Source: Panax quinquefolius
Taxonomy: Eukaryota > Streptophyta > Magnoliopsida > Apiales > Araliaceae
DNA: 64,000 nucleotides
NCBI GenBank assembly: GCA_020205615.1
Contig: CM035165.1
Span: forward strand, 25,400,950 to 25,464,949
Direction of reading: 5' to 3'
The first letter of the stretch is position 1, and every line of letters starts with the position of its first letter. Under the pieces are notes generated by a model. It saw nothing but the letters and a program-made list of their open reading frames with translations. It did no database searches and was not told where the DNA came from. Shown here piece by piece: positions 23,816-34,849 of this stretch. The position numbers were made by a program, and so were the translations under genes.

Positions 23816-26162
23816 AATGGTCATGATCATGCCAACAACTATTCATCAATGCACTACGGGCCAATGAGGACTTTTACCACATCATTTGTAACATCACGGT
23901 CATGATTACACCGAATAATCCTTGGTCATAATCATACCAAGTCCATCTATGCACTATAGGCCACATATGACTTTCAACAAAATATAAACATGAGGATGAT
24001 GACAATGATATAAGAATTCAATAAAACAAGTTCAAGAATTATTTTATCCAGGATCTAATAAAGTCCAAATTGTCAACATGATACTGCTTTGTAGAGTAAA
24101 ATTCAAGAATGCTCAGAAGAATATTTCCATGAAAAGATACTGGATGAAACGCAAATATCAAGGATATTCCACTAATTTCATGGAGTATAGAAGTCAAAAC
24201 TTTAACCAATTGGGTATAATAAGGAATGGAATAACAAAAGAAATCACCGTGCATGCGCGATAACCGCAGGCGGAGGTATTCCAACAAAATAATAAATAAT
24301 GAGAATCAAAGTCAGGCGTAAAAGCGCATGACGGGATATTCCAACTGAATAATAAAAACGGAATTAGGTCCGGCGTAAAACGCACAGACATGATATTCCA
24401 ACAGAATAATAAAGGCGGAATCAGGTCCGGCGTAGAACGCACAGACAAGATATTCCAACAGAATAATAAAGACGGAATTAGGTCCGGCGTAAAATGCACA
24501 GATAGGATATTCCAACAGAATAATAAAGATGAAACCAGGTCCGCAGAACGCATGCATGAGGATGTTCAATGAATGATAAAGAATGGAACAATAGAAGAAT
24601 TTCACCAAGTATAGGGTAGCCCGCGTATACAGGTTATTCCAACAGGATAATAAAGAATGGAATAACAGAAGTTCTCTTCATAGATAAGAAAGAAATAATA
24701 CTCCCTACCTTTAGAAAAACTAGATACTGGAATAGTGAGGTAGTAGACTTCTCTTCTTCTTTCTATAATTTCTCTCTATAATAATCACTCTAAAGCTTTT
24801 GTGAATTGGTGAGAAATGAAGGAAGAATGAGCTTCTATTTATAGGAAAATATAGTTTCGATAATTGCACGTTTTGGGGCTCAAAAATTACAGTACAATAC
24901 CTCCAACTTTTCTTTCATTTATAATTTAGTCCTGCAAGTATTATCAATCTTGCACCAACTCCCCTAATAGTAAATAATGTGAATCAATAGTTCAATCATG
25001 TGAATCAATAGTATAATCATGTGAAAGATACGAATTTCAGTATAATACCTGCATCTATACCTCTATTTTTAATTTACTCATGCAAGTATTATCAATCTTG
25101 CACCAACTCCCCTAATAGTAACAAGAATGTGAAACAATAGTATACACATGTGAACAAATAGTTATAATCATATGAAATAATAGCAATTAATTGCTCATTT
25201 ATCTGCTTAAATACCCGATTGGTCAATATAACCTCCAAACATCAATTATTATCGAAATAATTGTCGATTTTCACTAACACAAATAATTCCAACACAATGA
25301 AACCATTTTTATCAAAAATATAAATTTTGAAATTTTGAAGTTTGACTTTTCCCAAAAAAGTCAACTGTTGACTTTTTGACCAAATAGTGAATCCCGAAAA
25401 ATTTTGTGTTTATAGACTATTTTTACTAATTTCGTCGTTTCGGACTCAAATATCACGTCTGCGTCTCCAAATTCAACTCTGAACAACATTCATTATTAAT
25501 ATTATAACTCATAATATTTATCAACCAGGTCGTTCCCAGGAAAGAGGGGGCTTTCCAATAAGGATTTCTCTCTATTGGCGCGCAATTAGGTGACCAAACC
25601 TCTCCTTGACAAAACTTCTAGACATTATAAATATTACAATTTATAATATGAATAACTTTGTCGTCTCAAGTATTGATTTAATAAAAAATATTTTATGCAG
25701 ATGATACTGTGACAATAATTGAATCAATAATATGATAGATATGATACAACAATTACTGTAGCAATAATTGAGTATAACTGAGTGACTTCTCACGTAAGCA
25801 TCAATAATCAATACCGTGTGCTACTATGCAACCACGCCAGACATCTTGTACTTTTAACACAAGGGTGTTTCAACAGTTAATCAGTAAAACTTCCGCCGTT
25901 ATTTTCATAAAGTATTTTTGTCGTTTTCTCAATCTGACAATAATTCCGTTGTGGGGGTCCACCAATGATTGTGCCGTTGTTCGAATATTTCCTGTTAAAA
26001 TGAATATTTCCCGACCAATCAAATATTATATAACAACTTGCGTACTTTACAAAATTTGTAAATATTACCCACAACTATAACATTATATCAAATCCACACC
26101 ATAATATTCAAAAATATATTTCGAGAAAATTTAATCTTCATTCAAAAAGTTGGGGTCTTACA
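23816..26162 (-). mobile_element. A-type gypsy LTR, minus strand, truncated
   Basis: The minus-strand start TGTAAGACCCC at 26162 is intact. The LTR runs through a TATA box (forward 24836-24843), hairpin array (24215-24665) and GTAGTG hairpins (23850-23965), then stops at about 23816, some 700 bp before the expected end. It abuts the truncated 5' LTR of element 2 head to head at 26162/26163. Confidence 0.85.
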
Positions 26163-28221
26163 TATACTATATAATTTTTTTTATATATATATGATGATTA
26201 GGAGGGAAGTACTTTTATATATATATAATTGGTGATAGTGGACATTGGTGGAGAAAAAAAGAAAGAAGAACAAAATGATAATTGGGCACGGGAAGGAGTA
26301 CTAGTATATATTATGCACAGGTTTGAAATTTTGGCAGGGAGATGATCACGGGAATGCATCTCGTGAATTTTATAATGAGCATGTGTGTATATATATATAA
26401 TATATATTATAATTTATTTAAAAGTTTTTACTTTATTAGAATATTTTATTGCATAGTATCCTTTCCATTCTCCTATAAATAGATGTTCATTCCTTCATTA
26501 TTTCTTATGAATTCAATGAAACTCTAGAGAGAGAAAACTATAGAGAGAAAGAAGAAAATTTTTCTGCTACTTCATTACTCCTATATCCAATTTCTTCTAA
26601 GGTAGGGGATATTATTTGTTGTACTCGTAAGGGGTATTATTTCTTTTATATTCATGAAGAGAACTTCTGTTATTCCATTATTTATTATTACATTAGAATA
26701 ACTTTATATATACCAGCTACCCCATACTTGGTGAAATTCTTACATTATTTCATTCTTTATTATTACATTGGAATATCACATGCATGCTTTTTTTCGCGAA
26801 CACGATTCTGTCTTTATTATTACATTTGGAATATTTTATCTGCATGCATTTCGCCGAACCGATTCCATCTTTATTATTACATTGGAATATCACATGCACA
26901 TGCGTTTTTACGCCGGACTTGATTTAAAATCTTTATTATTCTCGTTAGAATATCCGCATGCATGCGTTTTTTACGCCGGACCGGTTTAAATCTTTATTAT
27001 TCTGTTGGAACATCCTCCGTGGCAAATTTTGCCTCGACTGGTTCCATTATTTATTATTCATTGGAATAACTGTCTGCATGAAATACCGCATGCATGGTGA
27101 TTTCTTTTGTTATTCCATTCTTTATTATACTCAGTTGGTTAAAGTTTTGACTTCTATACTCTATGAAATTAGTGGAATATCCTTTATATTTGCGCTTCAT
27201 CCAGTATCTTTTCATGGAAATATTCTTCTGAGCATTCTTGAATTTTACTCAACAAAGAAGTATCATGTTGACAATTTGGACGTTATTAGTTCTTAAATAA
27301 ATTAATTCTTGAACATGTTTTATTGAATTCTTATATCATTGTCAGCATCCTCATGTTTATATTATGTTGAAAGTCATCTGTGGCCTGTAGTGCATAAATG
27401 GACTTGGTATTATTATGACCAGGGATTATTCGGTATAATCATGACCGTAATGTTACAAATGATGTCGAAAAAGTCCTCAATGGCTCGTAGTGCATTGATG
27501 GATAGTTTTTGGTATGATTATGGCTATGGATTCTCTTCGGCCAAGGGTGCAAAGATGAATTGTTTTATGGCATGATCAGGACCGTTGATGAAAACACGAT
27601 TATCTTTGGCCCGTAGAGCATGGATAATTCGTGGTCGTGATACTAAATAATATCCTTAGCACAGGTGCGGGGATGATTTAATGATGTGGATTATTTATTG
27701 TCGAGTCTCAATGATAAAAATGATGAAAACCTTTTAAATTATAGAAGATAGTAGATTTTATTCTCTACTTGACTCTTCTAATGGATTGCTTGTTCACCGC
27801 AGGTTAAACTTGATGTTTGTTATAATTTATCAGTTTAACACTGTTGAAGGCTAACGATAATTTATTCTGCATTATCTTAGTCATAATATTTCTTACTGGG
27901 CTAGTTGAGCTCACCCTTTTGCTTTCATTGTTCTCTTCAGGAAATGAGAACGTAGCAGGGACTAATCGGGGAACATAGTGATGGTCCTAGATGGTGCATT
28001 AGTAGTCCTCACTATTCTGCGAAATAGTGTGATAATAAATGTAATGAGGACTCCTTTGAGTTTGTATATTGTCTAGATGACAATATTTGTATTAAAACTC
28101 ACAAAGATATGTTTAGTCAGTATTTTACACGACTGTTGTATAATTAAGTTGTATTTGAATTTTGTACCATGTATTTGGCGACTCAAGATGGGTGATGTAT
28201 ACCTATTTTCGGGGCGTCATA
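26163..28221 (+). repeat. 5' LTR of element 2, 5'-truncated
   Basis: Starts inside the U3 module that corresponds to about 31833 in the 3' LTR. The TATA box is at 26474-26481, donor-like AAG|GTAGGG (GT 26602), acceptor-like TTCTCTTCAG ending 27940. The LTR end reads GTCATA instead of GTCACA. Confidence 0.85.
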
Positions 28222-28404
28222 GTTGGTATCAAAGCTTAGGGATATGATCCCTGGCTAAGATGTGAGAATAGAACTAGGAAGGGAGAGACAGGGAATTCCT
28301 TCGCTAGTATGACCTACCTAAGTTTATTTGGTATTTAATTGGTTGGTCAGAATATAGGGATAATATGTTACATGTCGATTAACCTTTGTTTTGTGGCAGT
28401 ATCT

Positions 28405-29563
28405 GAAAATAACATCCGAGAATGTTGAGAATAACAATGGAGCACAGGAGACCGTTGATTTTCCACATATCAATAATGAGGACAATATGCAACAGGATGG
28501 TGATAATCCTCCTGTAAACAACAACATTGATCAATTGACGAACGACGGTACGTTTAGGAGCTTTTAAGAATTCATGCAACATCAGGCAAAGGCGGATCCT
28601 GTTCATAATGCAGGAGGAAACAATGGTAACCCACGGTTGGTCACCGCTAAGCAATTCAAGGAGCTGGGACCACCAGAGTTTTTGGGAAAGCTAGAACCAC
28701 TTAAGGCGGAGACGTGGTTAAAGCAGATCACCAAGATATTTGATGTCTTGGGATGCTCAGAGGAGCAAAAGGTTCCCTTTGCCACCTTTTTATGTTGCGT
28801 GAAGAGCGATTCATTGGTGAGAATCAGAAACGCGTACTGACTGACTTTTCAAGATGTCTTGGGAGAAGTTCCAAGAGTTGTTTAATGACAAGTACTTTCC
28901 CGAAAGTATTCGTCACATGAAGGAGGTTGAGTTTATCAAGTCGGAGAAAAACAACATGACCGTGTCGCAATACGAAGCCAAGTTTGCCGAATTGTCCCGA
29001 TTTGCGTCCCATTTGGTTGATAATGAGGAGAGAATGACGCGAATATTTCTAAGAGGTTTGAAGCCGGAGATACGTTAATATCTTATTTCTCATAAATTTT
29101 GTTTGTATTCAGATGTTGTAAATAGGGCTCAGTTAGTGGAGCGCGATAACGAGTCAACGCAACCAAAAGAGAGCCGCCGAAAAAATGATAATACGGGTGA
29201 TAACAGTCATCAAAGCGGTGACAATAAGCATTGAGGGAATCAACATGCCAGAAATGGTAACCACTTCGGTGGTAATCATGGTCAAAACAATAAGAATGGA
29301 CATTTCAAGAAGAGAAGGTTCAACAATGACGTGAAGACGTCGACACCAGCACCCGTTTCAAAGGAAGAAGAACGACCACCGGTCGTATGTTTTAAATGCG
29401 GACAGGAGGGACACATCCATCCAAACTGTACGCAGCAATCCAAAGTGTGTTTTAATTGCGGAAGAGAAGGTCACCTAGCTCGATTTTGTCGTATGGTGAA
29501 GTCAATTCCAGTTGGGATAGTGATGCCAAAGGATGTCCCAGACAAGCCAAAGCTGGTAGTTTA
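28405..29563 (+). pseudogene. gag: Ty3/gypsy Gag with two CCHC knuckles, broken
   Basis: The frame corresponds to gag of element 1. The start codon has become ATA (ATG GCA to ATA ACA at about 28408). A stop lies at 28564-28566, before EFMQHQAKADPV. The gag domain follows (FKELGPPEFLGKLEPLKAET, WLKQITKIFDVLGC), with a frameshift near 28795 and a continuation MSWEKFQELFNDKYFPES to 29078. The C-terminus at 29331-29564 has two good knuckles, CFKCGQEGHIHPNC and CFNCGREGHLARFC (both C-x2-C-x4-H-x4-C), which bind nucleic acid in Gag proteins. Confidence 0.88.
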
Positions 29564-29659
29564 AGAGAGAGTGTTTTTTTTTCGTGACGAGGAACCTGAA
29601 TAAAATTATCACGGGTATGTTAGTCATAAACTCTTCATGAAGTCTATACCGTGTTGAAT

Positions 29660-29905
29660 CTGGGTTCTACTCACTCTTTTATTTCACCTAGTTATGTTCA
29701 ATGTTTGAAGTTAACTCCGGAGAAGTTAGACTTTGATATATCTGTTGGGAGAAACCTTCGTTATCTCCACTATTTATAAATCTTGTTCAAATCAACACTT
29801 TCACGTTACCTGTCGATCGTATCTCTTTGAAAATACTTGCCTTTGATGTGATTTTAGGAATCGATTGGTTAACTACTCATCATGCTTTTTGTAAGGTTGT
29901 AAGCT
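29660..29905 (+). pseudogene. Aspartic protease remnant
   Basis: Homologous to 14600-14872, with further indels. The ILGIDWLTTHHA block is visible at about 29850-29888; the region around the active site is degraded. Confidence 0.65.
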
Positions 29906-29989
29906 TCCATACTCTTAACCAACCTGTTATTTGAATTCAAGCAACCAAACCACTAAAGTCAATCATTGTCATATCAAGCCATAATTAAA

Positions 29990-30645
29990 GAGCCCCGATT
30001 CTTTCGTTGTTGACTTCCTTGTGTGGAATGCATCGAAGCCAGAATTTCTGTAGGCGACGTCGTGAATGACGATGGCAAGTTGATAGGTATCAATGTGACA
30101 TACTATCCAAGTCTTGGATGAGGGTCACAGTTTTGAATGATATTTCTATTGTTAATAAATTTCCTGACGTATTCTTGAAGACTTCTTAGCCTACCCCTAG
30201 AGCGTGAAATCAAATTTTGTATTGACCCCAGTACAAAACCCATTTCTAAAACCCTCAAATATTTCTTTACTTAAAACGAACATAAAATGCGCAAAAGACG
30301 TTGGCTCAAGCTGTTGAAGATTACGATCGTACCATTCAATACCATCGTGGGAAAGGGAACGTGGTAGCTGACGCGTTGAGTAGAAAATCGTATGCGTTTA
30401 CGAGTGCGATGTTTTTAATACAAAGACCCATTTTGTACGACTTACAAATGATGAAGATAGAGTTAAAGGCTCTAGGAACCCACGTGAAGATAACGAATAT
30501 ACGATTAGAATCGACTTTAATAGATAAAGTTAAAGCCGCTCAAGCTACATACTCAGACCTGATGAATGTGAAGAAGAAGGTTCAAGAGGGCGTTATTCTA
30601 GAAGCAATAATCGACGAAGAGAGAAAATCTCAACCCTCGATTTAA
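29990..30645 (+). pseudogene. pol: Internally deleted pol (RT start, RNase H end, integrase start)
   Basis: The RT linker (LPLEREI-like, STKPISKTL-like) at about 30185-30260 is followed by RNase H end residues EDYDRTIQYHRGKGNVVADA with LSRKSYAF (30316-30400). Integrase N-terminal residues LGTHVKITNIRLESTLIDKV then run to 30645. The deletion joins are the same as in element 1. Confidence 0.8.
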
Positions 30646-30717
30646 TTGGCCCATTTGAAATCCTCGATGAAGTAGGAACTGTGGCCTATAGACTCGTTTT
30701 AACTCCAAGTTTGTTGC

Positions 30718-30975
30718 GTGTTCAGAACGTATTTTTTTGTATCGAGGTTACGTAAATATGTGGACGACCCGAACCACATTATTAAATTTGAACTAAACAA
30801 TATAGCAGAAGATTTAACGTATGAGGAGATACGTGTTAAAATCTTGGATAAGAAGGATCGTATTCAACACTCAAAGGTTATACCTCAAGAGTTGGAATCT
30901 AAAATGAGGTCAAGGTATCCTCACCTCTTCGACATACCAGATACGTACGTAAATTTCGAGGGCGAAATTTCATAA
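30718..30975 (+). pseudogene. pol: C-terminal pol tail
   Basis: VSRLRKYVDDPNHIIKFELN, IAEDLTYEEIRVKILDKKD and ELESKMRSRYPHLFDIP match the tail of element 1. The frame stops one codon before the polypurine tract. Confidence 0.75.
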
Positions 30976-30986
30976 GGAGGGGAGAT

Positions 30987-31631
30987 TGTGAGACCCCAGA
31001 TTTTATGAATAAAGATTTAATTTTCTCAAAATATTTTTTTAATATTATGGTGTGGATTTGAGATAATGTTATAGTTGTGGGTAGTATTTATAAATTTTGA
31101 AAAGTATGCAAGTTGTTGTATAATATTCGATTGGTGGGGAATATTCTTTTTGTCGGGGAATATTAAATGCGACGTGCAAGACAATCATTAGTGGACTCAT
31201 GAACGGAATTATTGCCGGATCGAGAAAACGACAAAAATATTTTATGAAAATAACGGCGGAAGTTTTACTGAATTAAAACCGTTGAACTACTCGGTAGTAA
31301 AAGTACGATGAATACATGGTTGCATACAAGTAGCCCACGGTATTGATTATTGATGCTTACGTGAGAAGTCACTCAGTTTTGTTCAATTATTGCTATAGTA
31401 ATTATTGCATAGTATCTCACGTTATTTGATTCAATTATTGTCGATATTTTATATATTATTAAATCAATAATTGGGACAACAAAGTTATTAATATTATTAT
31501 TTGCAATATTAACGATGTCTAGAAGTTCTGTCAAGGAGAGGTAAAATATATTTATATATATATGTGTGATTTGTGTATATATATATATATATAATATAAT
31601 GTTAGTGGAGGATGGTGGAAAAGGTGGAGTG

Positions 31632-31674
<43 letters not shown>

Positions 31675-33896
31675 GTGTGTGTATGTGTAAGAGAATGTGT
31701 TATATATATATGATAATGACAGGTGGGGACCTCATATTGGTGCAAGTTGAAAAATGGGGGAAAGGGAAATGGAGGGGTCGGGAGAAAGTTGTATATAATA
31801 TACATATATGTATATATGCATGTGTTAATATATATACTATATAATTTATATATATATATATATATGATGATTAGGAGGGAAGTACTTTTTATATATATAT
31901 ATAATTGGTGATAGTGGACTTTGGTGGAGAAAAAAAGAAAGAAGAACAAAATGATAATTGGGCACGGGAAGGAGTACTAGTATATATTATGCGCAGGTTT
32001 AAAATTTTGGCAGGGAGATGATCACGGGAATGCATCCCGTGAATTTTATAATGAGCATGTGTGTATATATATATATATATATATAATATATATTATAATT
32101 TATTTAAAAGTTTTTATTTTATTAGAATATTTTATTGCATAGTATTCTTTCCATTCTCCTATAAATAGAAGTTCATTCCTTCATTATTTCTTATGAATTC
32201 AATGAAACTCTAGAGAGAAAGAAGAAAATTTTTCTGCTACTTCATTACTCCTATATCCAATTTCTTCTAAGGTAGGGGATATTATTTGTTGTACTCGTAA
32301 GGGGTATTATTTCTTTTATATTCATGAAGAGAACTTCTGTTATTCCATTATTTATTATTCTGTTAGAATAACTCGTATACACTGCTACTACCCATACTTG
32401 GTGAAATTCTTACATTATTTCATTCTTTATTATTACATTTGAATATCACATGCATGCGTTTCTTTACGCCGAACCCGATTTCTGTCTTTATTATTCATTG
32501 GAATATCTTATACATGCATTTTACTACTGAACCCGATTCCATCTTTATTATTACATTGGAATATCACATGCATGCGTTTTCTGCGGACTTGATTAAAATC
32601 TTTATTATTCTGTTAGAATATATCACATGCATGCGTTTACTGTGGGACACGGTTTAAATCTTTATTATTCATTGGAACATCCGCTTGCTTGCAAATTTTG
32701 CGACGACTGGTTCCATTATTTATTATTCTGTTGGAATAACCTGTCTATGCGAAGTACCGCATGCATGGTGATTTCTTTTGTTATTCCATTCTTTATTATA
32801 CTCAGTTGGTTAAAGTTTTGACTTTTATAATCCATGAAATTAGTGGAATATCCTTTATATTTGCGCTTCATCCAGTATCTTTTCATGGAAATATTCTTCT
32901 GACCATTCTTGAATTTTACTCTACAAAGAAGTATCATGTTGACAATTTGGACGTTATTAGTTCCTGAATAAATTAATTCTTGAACTTGTTTTTATTGAAT
33001 TCTTATATCATTGTCATCATCCTCATGTTTATATTATGTTGAAAGTCATCTGTGGCCTGTAGTGCATAGATGGACTTGGTATGATTATGATCATGGATTA
33101 TTCGGTATAATCATGACCGTAATGTTACAAATGATGTGGAAAAAGTCCTCATTTTCCCGTAGTGTACCGATGGACAGTTTTTGGTATGATTATGGCTATG
33201 GATTCTCTTCGGCCAAGGGTACAAAGATGAATTGTTTTATGGCATGATCAGGACCGTTGATGAAAACACGATTATCTTTGGCCCGTAGAGCATAGATAAT
33301 TTGTGGTCGTCATACTAAAGAATATCATTGGCCTTTAGTGCAGGGATGATTTAATGATGTGGATTATTTATTAAGCTGAGTCTCAGCGATAAAAATGATG
33401 AAAAACCTTTTAAATTATAGAAGATAGTAGATTTTATTCTCTACTTGACTCTTCTAATGGATTGCTTGTTCCGCTGCAGTTAAACTTGATGTTTGTTATA
33501 TTTTATCAGTTTAACACTGTTGAAGGCTAACGATAATTTATTATGCATTATCTAAGTCATAATATTTCTTACTGGGCTAGTTGAGCTCACTCTTTTGCTT
33601 TCATTGTTCTCTTCAGTAAATGAGAACGTAGCAGGGACTAGTCGGGGAACAGAGTGATGGTCCTAGATGGTGCATTAGTAGTCATCACTATTCTGCGTAA
33701 TAGTGTGATAATAAATATAATGAGGACTCCTTTGAGTTTGTATATTGTCTAGATGACAATATTTGTATTAAAACTCACAACATATGTTTTAGTCGTATTT
33801 TACACGACTGTTGTATAATTAAGATGTATTTGAATTTTGTACCATGTATTTGGCGACTCAAGATAGGTGATGTATACCTATTTTGGGGGCATCACA
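30987..33896 (+). repeat. 3' LTR of element 2 with replaced U3
   Basis: The head (30987-31543) matches A-type LTRs up to GTCAAGGAGAGGT. Then about 600 bp of TA-rich DNA with repeated ATATATATGATGATTAGGAG-like and GTGGAG-type blocks (31544-32145) replaces the usual U3, rejoining the family at CCATTCTCCTATAAATAGAA. The TATA box is at 32160-32167, donor-like GT at 32272 and acceptor-like TTCAG ends at 33616. Confidence 0.88.
31560..31865. repeat. TA microsatellite cluster in LTR U3
   Basis: Long TA runs at about 31575-31595, 31634-31673 and 31845-31865, broken by GTGTGTGTATGTG. Likely unstable in length. Confidence 0.8.
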
Positions 33897-34849
33897 CAAA
33901 CCGTACCACGCTCACCCCTAACTGTGGTCGTCGAGTTGTAAGCATTGAGCCATTGTACTTAAAAAAATATAATTGACACACTATGTTTTTTAAAAATTTA
34001 AAATCATGCCATTCCTTCAAATTTAGTGGATGTCTATTTATTTATTTCTTACATGGCATTTAAAAAAAAGAAATTCAAGAAAATGACATGGAATCATATA
34101 AGCAGACACACGTGGATATGGTAATTTTCCATCAACGCTTTCTTGATGTTCAGAAAATGCACCATTTCACTTCCCTAATAATTGAAAATGTTTGTGTGGA
34201 TAGAATTTTGGTGTGAAATTAGTTATCAGCAATTTTCTCTTAAAACAAACTCATTATTTGGGATAAGCAGCGGTTCTTTTTGTCAACTTATTATATGGTT
34301 GATAATTTTTTTTGTAGTTTCATAAATATTTTCTTAAATATAGTAATTAAGCTTTATTTTTAGACTTAATAATTGAATTATATGATTAGTTATTGTATTG
34401 TATTTACATTTATGTGCCAATAATATTAATTAATATATGGTAAATATAATTTTATAGAGATTAATTACTTAAAAACTATATTATTAAATATTATTAAATA
34501 AATTATGATATCACTTAATTGGTTGCATATTTTTATTCATGGTTCAATGGTTATAATTAATGAAAGAGTAAATTTGTAAAAGTGATATTTTTCTTTTCAT
34601 TTCATTGGAACTCAAAAGCGCATGATTTTTTTTTTTTTAAATTTTCTATTGTTTTCCATTAAAAACTCAGAAACAACACAAAGGAAAACTTTTAAGTTTT
34701 ATATTCTTTTATTCTGTGCTAATTTAAGTTTTCTATTATTTTCTTTTCCGTCCAAAACTCAAAAACAATGTGTTAGGGTTAAGTTTTTCATTTTAGAATT
34801 TTTTTAAAAAAAATAAAAAATTAAGTATAAATTTTATGCAAAACTACCT
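33897..34849. other. Unassigned AT-rich segment, possible hAT-like terminus
   Basis: No reading frame of interest and no match to the other repeats in this window. On the minus strand the motif TAGGGGTGAGCGTGGTACGG ends at about 33901-33921; TAGGGGTG is a common terminus of plant hAT elements, so this may be the stub of one, cut by element 2. The remainder has poly-T runs and could be low-copy DNA. Confidence 0.3.

Larger units (their letters stand above)
26163..33896 (+). mobile_element. Gypsy element 2, non-autonomous, 5' LTR truncated
   Basis: The LTRs are 26163-28221 (lacking about 850 bp of its head) and 30987-33896 (full, 2.9 kb). The primer-binding site TGGTATCAAAGC is at 28224-28235 and the polypurine tract at 30974-30986. 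The internal order matches element 1 (gag, protease, RT start, RNase H end, integrase start, pol tail) including the same deletion joins. Both LTRs carry the same unusual TA-rich U3 module, so it was present in the copy that inserted. Confidence 0.88.

Noticed and set aside
24194..24608. Minus-strand frames with repeated FIILLEYPVCAF-like peptides
   Set aside because: Translation of the 70-bp hairpin array in an LTR.
31602..31949. 115-codon minus-strand frame
   Set aside because: Translation of TA and TG microsatellites (poly-YI).
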